Assembly: GCA_947589615.1 (NCBI GenBank)
Contig: CANQBU010000054.1
Location: forward strand, 1-8,142
Direction: 5' to 3'
From: an uncultured Clostridia bacterium
GTDB lineage: Bacteria; Bacillota; Clostridia; Christensenellales; UBA1242
DNA length: 8,142 nt
Shown here: piece after piece, positions 1 through 5,575 of the stretch
Layout: every line of letters starts with the position of its first letter
Position numbering within the stretch: position 1 is the stretch's first letter
Notes under the pieces: generated by a model
The model's database searches: none
Told to the model about the DNA's origin: nothing
Seen by the model: only the letters and a program-made list of their open reading frames with translations
Made by a program: the position numbers and the translations under genes

Positions 1-583
1 CATTTGCCTCGCTAATACGCCCCTCTTTCAGAATAGCTTTGTATTCCTCTTCGGAAATATTTTTCTTGTGAAGTTCGTCAAGAACACTTGCAATCTTCTT
101 GTTTAAATCATTGACCTTTAGGCAAGTTTCTTTAAAAAGTGTATTCAATGTCATAAACTGTCTTGCCGTCAATTCAATGATATCATTTTTGATTTGAATT
201 TTAACCTTTTCGTCATCTTTGACATCTTGCGGATATGTAAATTTCCTCTTTAACTCCTCATTGGCAAGACTAAGCATTTCTTTAAGATTTAAAAAGGAAC
301 TTCCCAAACTTATTTTTTCATATTCTCTTACTACATCAAACCTCACAACTTGAAAAGGGAAGTTAATTGACAATAATTGGGATTTCTCCCTACATAATCT
401 TAAAAGATGTTTGCGTGGATTTATCTTTTCAAATTCTTCAAGGCTGGAATAAAATTTCATTTCCCTCACTCGGGCATAACCGCCATAATAAAGTTTGTTG
501 TATTTTTCTGCATCTTCATTAGAGCCAAAAGCAATGACTTCATCTTCGCTAACAAATCCAAAAATTTTATTTTTTTCTTTCAT
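1..583 (-). CDS. Array protein, copy 6 (3' end outside window), unknown function
   Basis: This is the last visible member of the array. It opens with ATG at 583-581 behind AGGAG ten bases downstream of the previous stop, and runs without a stop through 194 codons to the window edge, so roughly the last 25 residues are missing. The start MKEKNKIFGF is followed by the family landmarks: DAEKYNKLY, LCREK, FPFQVV, LKEMLSLANEELK, YPQDVKDDEKVKI, then ELTARQFMTLNTLFKETC. It is closest to the neighbouring copy at 594-1274, with which it shares KEMLSLAN and DVKDDEK[VI]KI. The N-terminal G-[IV]-Y-F motif is degenerate here (VIAF). There is no signal peptide or membrane segment, so it is probably cytoplasmic. 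The function is unknown. Confidence 0.85.
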   Translation of the reverse strand, partial: MKEKNKIFGFVSEDEVIAFGSNEDAEKYNKLYYGGYARVREMKFYSSLEEFEKINPRKHLLRLCREKSQLLSINFPFQVVRFDVVREYEKISLGSSFLNLKEMLSLANEELKRKFTYPQDVKDDEKVKIQIKNDIIELTARQFMTLNTLFKETCLKVNDLNKKIASVLDELHKKNISEEEYKAILKEGRISEAN

Positions 584-593
584 TTTTTCTCCT

Positions 594-1274
594 TTATTCA
601 AGTCCTAAATAATTATTTCCTAGATACCTATCTTTTTCAAGCATTTCAAGGTATAGCGGCTCTTGCCTGTCTAAGTTCTGCTCTTCATCAACCAGATATT
701 CATTGAGAATCGATTTAAATTCCTCGTCATCAATTTTTCCGCTTTCCTTGCCAAGTTTAAACGCCTGTTTTATTTCATTGTTTTTTGAAGTAATTTTTGA
801 ACAGGTATCATTGTAGACCTTATACAATTCTATAAATTGCCTTGCAGTCAATTCCATTGAATAATTACCTACGCTGATTTTTATCTTTTCATCATCTTTG
901 ACATCTGATGGATAATCATATTTTCCCTTCAACTGCTTGTTTGCAAGAGACAACATTTCTTTAAGTTCCCAAAAGTCGCATGAGGAAGATTTAACGTCTG
1001 TTCCCCCTTCCTTTAAATGATAGTAATGTATATTAAAAGGGAGCGAGACTATACAGAGATTGCTTTTTTCGAGACATAATCCAGTAATAACATCGGAAGG
1101 AACATCTTTGACATAATCCTCCCACTTTTCGTAAATATGTAAAGCCCTCACATAACCTTCGCTTCTTCCAAACAATTCAGCATATCTTTTTGCATCTTCC
1201 TTTGACCTGAAAAACGCATTTGAGCCTTTAATATTGTAAACTTTTTTTGATTCCTTATCGTTAAGATTTTCCAT
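594..1274 (-). CDS. Array protein, copy 5, unknown function (226 aa)
   Basis: A complete member of the array and the longest single-domain copy. Its ATG at 1274 sits behind AGGAG just after the stop of the preceding gene, and its own TAA runs straight into the next gene's ribosome-binding site. Landmarks include SKEDAKRYAELF, LCLEK, LPFNIHYY, LKEMLSLANKQLK, YPSDVKDDEKIKI, ELTARQFIELYKVY and the end YLEMLEKDRYLGNNYLGLE. Extra length comes from an insertion near the C-terminus rich in acidic residues and Lys (around KESGKIDDEEF and DEEQNLDRQEP). It is soluble by appearance, with no signal sequence or membrane helix. It groups with the partial copy to its left. No enzymatic motif is recognisable and the function is unknown. 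Confidence 0.88.
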   Translation of the reverse strand: MENLNDKESKKVYNIKGSNAFFRSKEDAKRYAELFGRSEGYVRALHIYEKWEDYVKDVPSDVITGLCLEKSNLCIVSLPFNIHYYHLKEGGTDVKSSSCDFWELKEMLSLANKQLKGKYDYPSDVKDDEKIKISVGNYSMELTARQFIELYKVYNDTCSKITSKNNEIKQAFKLGKESGKIDDEEFKSILNEYLVDEEQNLDRQEPLYLEMLEKDRYLGNNYLGLE

Positions 1275-1283
1275 TTCACTCCT

Positions 1284-1934
1284 TTATTCAAGTTCTAAAT
1301 AGTCTTTATCTTTGAAACTGTCCTTTTCAAGCATATCGAGATAAAAAGAATAAGGCTCGTCAATTTTCTCTTTTAATAAAAGTTTCTTGCAAAGATTTTT
1401 ATATTTATCTTCGTCGTAATTTCCATAGTCTATGATTGATTTAATCATTCCGTTTATGTCGTTTATTTTTTGGCATGTTTGCTTGAATACGTCATACATG
1501 GTCATAAATTGCCTTGCCTTCAAAACGACCGACCAAAAACCTGAATTAATCTCCACAAAATAATCGTCGTTTACTTCTCGAGGATAGGTATACTCTTCCT
1601 TTAACTTCTTATTTGCGAGGAAAACCATCATTTTAAGAACTTTTAAAGTGCAAGAATCGCTACTAGATTCCTTTCCACTGTCATTCATCGCATATTCCAC
1701 ATTAAAAGGCAATTTGATACAATTTATAATATCGAATTTTTCTTCGCACAACCTTTCAAGTGCATCATCGGCAGAAACTTTAATATAATCATCGCAATTA
1801 TCAAAAAGTTTTATAGGCTGAACTTTTTTCTGTCCACCATGAAAACGATTGTTAAATTTTTCTGCCTCTTCCTTTGTCTTAAAATAAACACCGTCCAAGC
1901 CAAACGCTTCTGTTACTTTTTGCTTGTCTTCCAT
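1284..1934 (-). CDS. Array protein, copy 4, ARQF subtype, unknown function (216 aa)
   Basis: A complete single-domain copy that serves well as the family reference. It has GVYF at residues 15-18, EAEKF 23-27, LCEEK 62-66, LPFNVEY 75-81, the helix ending LANKKLK 106-112, YPREV 117-121, KARQF 139-143 and C154 followed by QKIND. It ends LDMLEKDSFKDKDYLELE. The start at 1934 has AGGAG seven bases upstream, overlapping the stop region of the preceding gene. Its C-terminal half strongly resembles the second domain of the fused protein at 2611-3891 (shared YPREV, INGM and MLEKDSFKDKDYL), more than its immediate neighbours. It is predicted soluble. The function is unknown. Confidence 0.88.
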   Translation of the reverse strand: MEDKQKVTEAFGLDGVYFKTKEEAEKFNNRFHGGQKKVQPIKLFDNCDDYIKVSADDALERLCEEKFDIINCIKLPFNVEYAMNDSGKESSSDSCTLKVLKMMVFLANKKLKEEYTYPREVNDDYFVEINSGFWSVVLKARQFMTMYDVFKQTCQKINDINGMIKSIIDYGNYDEDKYKNLCKKLLLKEKIDEPYSFYLDMLEKDSFKDKDYLELE

Positions 1935-1945
1935 ATTATTCTCCT

Positions 1946-2599
1946 TTACTCAAGTTCTAGATATGACCTAAATTTAAAATCTTTTTCAAGCATGTCAAGA
2001 TTGCAAGTTGGAATCTCCTTTACATCATATAAAAAGTATCTGCTTTGAATTTTCGTGTATTTCTCTTTGTCATAGTTGCCACGCTCAGTGATTGATTTGA
2101 GATTTTTGTCTATCTCGTTTAACTTGTCGCAAGTTTTCTTAAATATTTCATATAATATCCTGCATTGCTTAACCGTCAACACCGCCTCTTTATTGCCCAA
2201 CTTGGCTATAACCGTTTCTGTTTCTTGAACATCTTGAGGATAGGAGTGATTTTCCTTTAACTTCTCGTTTGCAAGAGTAACCATTTCTTGTAGGTTTCGA
2301 AGGCTAATCTTATCACTCCAAAAGCGCATTCCCTTTTCTTCATATCTAACGCGAAAAGGCAGTTGCATTTCATTATACAAAAGAACAAACTTTTCTCTGC
2401 ACAGCATTTCAAGTGCATCATCGGCAAAAGAATTTGCATAATCTTCGCAATTTTTGAAAACCTTAATTGCTTTGATTTTTCTTTCTCCCAAAGAAAACTG
2501 TTTATTAAATTTTGCCGCCTCTTCTCTTGATTCAAAATATATGCCATTAGAGCCATACATCTCTTTTACTTTTTTTGCTTTTTGTTTATTAACTTCCAT
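1946..2599 (-). CDS. Array protein, copy 3, KQC subtype, unknown function (217 aa)
   Basis: A complete single-domain copy. Two in-frame ATGs are possible, at 2614 and 2599. I choose 2599 because AGGAG lies about six bases upstream of it, the product MEVNKQKAKK then matches its paralogues in length, and the spacing (stop, GGAG, ATG) matches every other junction in the array. The 2614 ATG overlaps the previous TGA and would place the ribosome-binding site inside the gene. Landmarks are NGIYF, EEAAKFNKQF, LCREK, LPFRVRY, LQEMVTLANEKLK and YPQDV. VKQC stands where other copies have ARQF, then come CDKLNEID and LDMLEKDFKFRSYLELE. The KQC motif and the KIQSRYFL segment link it to the first domain of the fused protein. 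The function is unknown. Confidence 0.87.
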   Translation of the reverse strand: MEVNKQKAKKVKEMYGSNGIYFESREEAAKFNKQFSLGERKIKAIKVFKNCEDYANSFADDALEMLCREKFVLLYNEMQLPFRVRYEEKGMRFWSDKISLRNLQEMVTLANEKLKENHSYPQDVQETETVIAKLGNKEAVLTVKQCRILYEIFKKTCDKLNEIDKNLKSITERGNYDKEKYTKIQSRYFLYDVKEIPTCNLDMLEKDFKFRSYLELE

Positions 2600-2610
2600 A
2601 TTTTCTCCTT

Positions 2611-3891
2611 TCATTCAAGTGCAAGATAATCTTTATCCTTAAAACTATCCTTTTCAAGCATTTCGAGGTGGCAATAAATTGGCTCTTCAATTTCCTCTTT
2701 TATAAATAGTTTTTTGCAAATTTGACTATATTTTTCTTCTTTGTTCGCACGATTCACGATTGATGTGAGCATTCCGTTTATCTTATTTAATTTGTCGCAA
2801 GCATTTTTATATGTTTCATACAGGGTTATAAACTGTCTTGCCGTCATCTCGATCGTCCAAGAGTCTATATTAATTTTGACCATTTCTTTGTCCTGGACTT
2901 CCCTAGGATAGGCATATCTTTCTTTCAACTTCTTGTCGGCAAGGGTAATCATTGTTTGGAGCCGTTCCAAACTGCAGGAATTGATACCCGTTCTCTTGTT
3001 TTTATCGGTCGTATACTCGATGATAAATGGCAGTTTTATTTCGCCAATTTCAAGATTTTTCTTTTCTTTGCATAGTCTTTCGATAGCATCGTCAGCGAAA
3101 GTGCCTATATATTCATCAAAAGTTTTGAAAAGATTTACTTTATTGATTACTTTCCTTCCCGAAAAGAAAAATTGTGCGTATTTCTCGGCCTCGGTCATTG
3201 TTGCAAAATATATTCCGCCATAGCCATATGCTTTTGTCTCATTATTTACCTTTTTCGTTCCACTTCCTTTATTGGAATTGGACATGGAAATTTTTTCAAA
3301 CATATCAAGGCGGCCATATGGGGTTTCATTTTGTAAAAAATATTTTTTCTGAATTTGCTCAAATTGCACTTTGTCAACCTTTCCGCCCTCAACGATTGAT
3401 TTGATTGCCCCGTCTATATTATCGAGTTTATCGCAAACTTTCCTATATGTTTCATATAGTGCTTTGCATTGTTTTATGGTCAGTTTCAGGTCTTTATCAC
3501 GCACCTCCAGTCTGAGACTTACGTCGTCTCGGACATATTGAGGGTTTGTGAGCCTTAACTGTTCGTTTACAAGTGTAAGTATTTCTTGAAGAGTGTCTAG
3601 TTTACAGGTATTGAAATGCCCATTCGTGTCTCCAACTGGGGAAAATTCAATGGTAAAAGGCAGATTTATTTCATTGTGCAGGAACATACGCTTTTCTTCG
3701 CATAGCCTTTCTATTGAAAATTCAGCGTCAGTGCTTAAATACTCGTCGCAATCTTTGAAAAACTTTAACGTATTGATTTTTTTCGCTTCCGAAGAAAAGA
3801 GATGATTGAATTTCTCAGCCTCCTTTGTTGATTTAAAATATATACCATTATAGCCATAAATCTCTATTACTTTTTGTTTGCTTTCTTCCAT
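2611..3891 (-). CDS. Fused two-domain array protein (copies 1 and 2), unknown function (426 aa)
   Basis: The first gene of the leftward operon, starting at ATG 3891 behind GAGGAG. It contains two complete family domains. Domain 1 (about residues 1-199) has NGIYF, EAEKFNHLF, LCEEK, LPFTIEF, IKQC and CDKLDNID. Domain 2 (about 212-426) has GGIYF, EAEKYAQFF, LCKEK, LPFIIEY, YPREV, TARQF, CDKLNKING and the tail DSFKDKDYLALE. The linker at about residues 200-215 (ISMSNSNKGSGTKK) is encoded by bases that closely resemble the stop/ribosome-binding-site/start junction between the separate genes. The fusion therefore looks like a mutated gene boundary. Domain 2 counted from residue 212 is 215 residues, the size of the stand-alone copies. 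It is predicted soluble. The function is unknown. Confidence 0.88.
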   Translation of the reverse strand: MEESKQKVIEIYGYNGIYFKSTKEAEKFNHLFSSEAKKINTLKFFKDCDEYLSTDAEFSIERLCEEKRMFLHNEINLPFTIEFSPVGDTNGHFNTCKLDTLQEILTLVNEQLRLTNPQYVRDDVSLRLEVRDKDLKLTIKQCKALYETYRKVCDKLDNIDGAIKSIVEGGKVDKVQFEQIQKKYFLQNETPYGRLDMFEKISMSNSNKGSGTKKVNNETKAYGYGGIYFATMTEAEKYAQFFFSGRKVINKVNLFKTFDEYIGTFADDAIERLCKEKKNLEIGEIKLPFIIEYTTDKNKRTGINSCSLERLQTMITLADKKLKERYAYPREVQDKEMVKINIDSWTIEMTARQFITLYETYKNACDKLNKINGMLTSIVNRANKEEKYSQICKKLFIKEEIEEPIYCHLEMLEKDSFKDKDYLALE

Positions 3892-3983
3892 ATTTTCTCC
3901 TCATAGCCTCAGCAGGAATATTTCATAAGATTTTAACTTGTTTTATATATCCTGTAACTCTAATGAAAATAGTTATATATAAG

Positions 3984-4012
3984 ATATTAACATATTATAG
4001 AACAAAAGTCAA
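3984..4012 (-). promoter_or_regulatory. Candidate promoter for the leftward array operon
   Basis: On the minus strand TTGACT (4012-4007) is followed after 17 bases by TAATAT (3989-3984), about 90 bases upstream of the ATG at 3891. A perfect TATAAT (3999-3994) also lies here, but only seven bases after TTGACT, so it would need another -35. The leader contains a weak hairpin (CAGGATAT with ATATTCCTG). This is a pattern match in AT-rich DNA and should be taken as tentative. Confidence 0.4.
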
Positions 4013-4022
4013 GATGCATTTG

Positions 4023-4062
4023 AAAGAGAGCGGATTTTAAATTTTTTAAATATCATAAAATT
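4023..4062. repeat. 40-base direct repeat, left copy
   Basis: It begins AAAGAGAGCGGA and ends TTTTTTAAATATCATAAAATT. The same two blocks, 12 and 21 identical bases, recur at 4297-4337. Only the 7-8 bases between the blocks differ. The two copies bracket the hairpin-rich region. Confidence 0.85.
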
Positions 4063-4097
4063 TAATATAGATGAAAACTAAGTAAGCCTAAGACTAA

Positions 4098-4113
4098 ACT
4101 TGCATTTGCAAGT
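4098..4113. repeat. Inverted repeat ACTTGCA-TT-TGCAAGT
   Basis: Seven-base perfect arms around TT in tandem unit 1. The equivalent site in unit 2 (near 4168-4181) has a T-to-C change that breaks one pair. It directly abuts the next inverted repeat. Confidence 0.7.
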
Positions 4114-4135
4114 CGCCGAGCATCTGGCTCGTCGA
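4113..4135. repeat. Hairpin TCGCCGAGC-ATCTG-GCTCGTCGA
   Basis: Nine-base arms with one C/T mismatch around the loop ATCTG. It is the most GC-rich element in the intergenic region and is identical in tandem unit 2. Confidence 0.75.
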
Positions 4136-4181
4136 TAATAATGGAAACTAAGTAAGCTAAGACTAAACCTGCATTTGCAAG

Positions 4182-4204
4182 TCGCCGAGCATCTGGCTCG
4201 TCGA
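4182..4204. repeat. Hairpin TCGCCGAGC-ATCTG-GCTCGTCGA, second copy
   Basis: An exact duplicate of the hairpin at 4113-4135, carried in tandem unit 2. Confidence 0.75.
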
Positions 4205-4211
4205 TAATAAT

Positions 4212-4226
4212 GGAAACTAAGTTTCC
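4212..4226. repeat. Inverted repeat GGAAAC-TAA-GTTTCC
   Basis: Perfect six-base arms around TAA. The left arm and loop also occur in tandem unit 2 at 4143-4151, but there the right arm is replaced by GTAAGC. The element is therefore a completed hairpin only here. Confidence 0.75.
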
Positions 4227-4236
4227 CGATAATGGT

Positions 4237-4251
4237 CAAGACTAAGTCTTG
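4237..4251. repeat. Inverted repeat CAAGAC-TAA-GTCTTG
   Basis: Perfect six-base arms around TAA, 25 bases after the previous element. It has the same 6-3-6 geometry and the same loop but unrelated arms. It shares its last G with the next inverted repeat. Confidence 0.75.
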
Positions 4252-4275
4252 GTGCATTATGCACCTTCTTATTTT
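4251..4275 (+). terminator. Hairpin GGTGCA-TTA-TGCACC with T-rich tail, possible terminator
   Basis: A perfect six-base stem (4251-4265), then TTCTTATTTT. The stem plus T-rich tract fits a modest intrinsic terminator for rightward transcription through the repeats. The loop TTA is the complement of the TAA loops just upstream, so this may simply be another member of that inverted-repeat series. Confidence 0.4.
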
Positions 4276-4296
4276 ACTTCGTTTGAGTGATATTTT

Positions 4297-4337
4297 AAAG
4301 AGAGCGGAAATTTATGTTTTTTAAATATCATAAAATT
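4297..4337. repeat. 40-base direct repeat, right copy
   Basis: This matches the left copy at 4023-4062 in its 12-base (AAAGAGAGCGGA) and 21-base (TTTTTTAAATATCATAAAATT) blocks. The right copy is also overlapped by an inverted repeat, TGATATTT (4288-4295) with AAATATCA (4323-4330), that the left copy lacks. It ends about 35 bases before the -35 box of the rightward promoter. Confidence 0.85.
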
Positions 4338-4346
4338 CGCTAGCCG

Positions 4347-4363
4347 TCAAACATCAGGTTTGA
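4347..4363. repeat. Hairpin TCAAAC-ATCAG-GTTTGA upstream of promoter
   Basis: Perfect six-base arms around ATCAG, ending nine bases before the -35 box at 4373. The loop differs by one base from the ATCTG loop of the tandem-repeat hairpins. Its position would suit an operator or activator site, though this is inference. Confidence 0.6.
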
Positions 4364-4372
4364 AAATATGTG

Positions 4373-4401
4373 TTGACAAATTTACTTGAACATGTTAAAA
4401 T
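4373..4401 (+). promoter_or_regulatory. Strong SigA-type promoter for the phosphoesterase operon
   Basis: A perfect TTGACA (4373-4378), a 17-base spacer and TAAAAT (4396-4401), five of six consensus. Transcription would start near 4408, giving a leader of only about 16 bases that holds the ribosome-binding site AAAGGA (4411-4416). The spacer contains the palindrome AACATGTT (4389-4396). Confidence 0.8.
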
Positions 4402-4423
4402 ATGACTGTAAAAGGAAAAATAT

Positions 4424-5575
4424 ATGGGAAATGAAGATAAACCAAACGACCTTGACTCCAGACTTAAAAAAGTTCCAAACGTTTCTAAGGTCGCCAAAGA
4501 TGACGGCAGAATCGTCAGCTACATTAAACAAATAAGCTCTGACGGCTTCGCACCTATTAAAACAACAGTTGTGGACGCTCTTCACAATAGAGAAATTCTT
4601 TTGCTTGTCTTAAATGACTTGCATATCGGCTCGCCGGGCTGTAATATTGATAAGGTTATAAGATATCTTCAGGAAGTTAAACACATTCCTAATCTTTATA
4701 TCATACTCAATGGTGACCTTATGAATAACGCCAACAACCTCGGCAAATCCAGCCCCCTTGAAAATGACTTGTCGCCAATGAACGAACAAAAAGTCATTCA
4801 TACACTTTTGAGCGACCCTCTTATCAAAAATAAGATTGTATGCTCGACAAGCGGTAACCACGAAAGCGGCGCAAGAGCAAGAGATAGCGGACTTGATTCA
4901 CTTGTCACTCCAATGGCAACACTTGGCATACTTGACAAATATTCAAGATATATGGCACAGGTCGTATTCAAAGTTCAAAATCCATACTCCAAACAAGGAT
5001 ACTCAAATTTCAGAGTGCTTGTCCGCCACGGCAACGAGACGGGAGGTAATCCCGGAAAGGTGCTTGACGCCATGTTTAATAAACTCAAAAATTTCGGACA
5101 TTATGACATGGTAATCCAAGGGCACACCCACAAAAACCTTTACTCGGTTGACGACACAGTAATTCAAGATAAAAATCAAGCAGTTAAACATAATGTTACA
5201 ACAGTCAATGTCCCTGCCGCTGAGGAAATGAATTCCTATTCAACCGACTATGGCTATCCACCTCCAAACACAGACAACTTCATTCTTTCAATAAGGGCAG
5301 AACGTAACCTTGACACACTTGATAAAACACTCAACGATGAGACCGTTTTGCCTTATAAATACATTATCGACACAATAAGCCTTGACCGCCTTGAGTTTAC
5401 CGACCTTGCATCTTATGAAGTAAAAATGCCAGAGAAACTCACAAGCGATTATATCGACAATGCCGCAAAAAGAGCGGTAAAGAAAGTGGGATACATGTCG
5501 GCAGGCAAAGCAAGACCCCTTCCAAAGAAAGAAGACCCTGATGACAATTACGAAGACGAAAGAGGAGATATTTAA
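4424..5575 (+). CDS. Calcineurin-like metallophosphoesterase, substrate unknown (383 aa)
   Basis: The first gene of the rightward operon. The core carries the metallophosphoesterase ligand set in order: N-D65-L-H67 (D-x-H), N-G-D98, G-N145-H146-E, R-H202-G, and G-H234-T-H236. With these residues present the protein should bind two metal ions and hydrolyse a phosphoester. The family includes nucleases (Mre11/SbcD), phosphodiesterases and protein phosphatases, and nothing here picks one. An N-terminal extension of about 55 residues precedes the core. A C-terminal extension of about 140 residues ends in a charged, acidic tail (DPDDNYEDERGDI). There is no signal peptide, so it is cytoplasmic. ATG 4424 is supported by AAAGGA seven bases upstream. 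The stop overlaps the next ATG (TAATG). Codons end in C more often than in the array genes. Confidence 0.92.
   Translation: MGNEDKPNDLDSRLKKVPNVSKVAKDDGRIVSYIKQISSDGFAPIKTTVVDALHNREILLLVLNDLHIGSPGCNIDKVIRYLQEVKHIPNLYIILNGDLMNNANNLGKSSPLENDLSPMNEQKVIHTLLSDPLIKNKIVCSTSGNHESGARARDSGLDSLVTPMATLGILDKYSRYMAQVVFKVQNPYSKQGYSNFRVLVRHGNETGGNPGKVLDAMFNKLKNFGHYDMVIQGHTHKNLYSVDDTVIQDKNQAVKHNVTTVNVPAAEEMNSYSTDYGYPPPNTDNFILSIRAERNLDTLDKTLNDETVLPYKYIIDTISLDRLEFTDLASYEVKMPEKLTSDYIDNAAKRAVKKVGYMSAGKARPLPKKEDPDDNYEDERGDI

Larger units (their letters stand above)
1..3891 (-). repeat. Tandem array of six paralogous ~215-residue domains in five genes
   Basis: Five consecutive minus-strand genes encode six copies of one domain. 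Recurring landmarks, in order, are an N-terminal G-[IV]-Y-F...EAEKF segment, an LC-x-EK motif, an LPF-x-[VI]-x-[YF] strand, an L-x-[ET]-[MI]...LAN-x-x-L helix, a YP-x-[DE]-V segment, a long helix around ARQF or KQC followed by C-[DQ]-K-[LI]-N, and a C-terminal LDMLEKD...YLELE tail. Copies are clearly related but well diverged, so this is an old expansion kept under selection and not a fresh duplication. The reading frames are all intact. The spacers between genes are only 9-11 bases and resemble one another. I do not recognise the family. Confidence 0.9.
4071..4209. repeat. 70-base tandem repeat, two units plus start of a third
   Basis: Unit 1 (4071-4140) and unit 2 (4141-4209) differ only by one missing C and two substitutions. 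A third start, ATGGAAACTAAG, follows at 4210 but then diverges into TTTCCC. Each unit has a TAA-rich front (GAAACTAAGTAAGC, CTAAGACTAAAC), then a TTGCATTTGCAA-type inverted repeat and a CGAGC-ATCTG-GCTCG hairpin. The units abut, so there are no CRISPR-like spacers. No open reading frame of note runs through it. Confidence 0.88.

Noticed and set aside
407..706. Plus-strand reading frame across the ends of two array genes
   Set aside because: It is antisense to well-supported genes, rich in Phe/Ile from A-rich opposite-strand codons, and has no ribosome-binding site. Similar antisense frames elsewhere were left out for the same reason.
2600..2614. ATG at 2614 as start of array copy 3
   Set aside because: It overlaps the previous stop and would put the good AGGAG inside the gene. 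ATG 2599 has the right spacing and gives the family's usual length.
1..3891. Phase-variable or recombining cassette array
   Set aside because: The copies differ too much at the base level for ready recombination, and no recombinase or inverted repeats flank them.
3994..3999. Perfect minus-strand TATAAT as the main -10 of the array promoter
   Set aside because: It lies only seven bases from TTGACT and has no good -35 at normal spacing. The TAATAT box at 17 bases fits better.
4071..4275. CRISPR array
   Set aside because: The 70-base units abut with no unique spacers, there are only two, and no cas gene is present.
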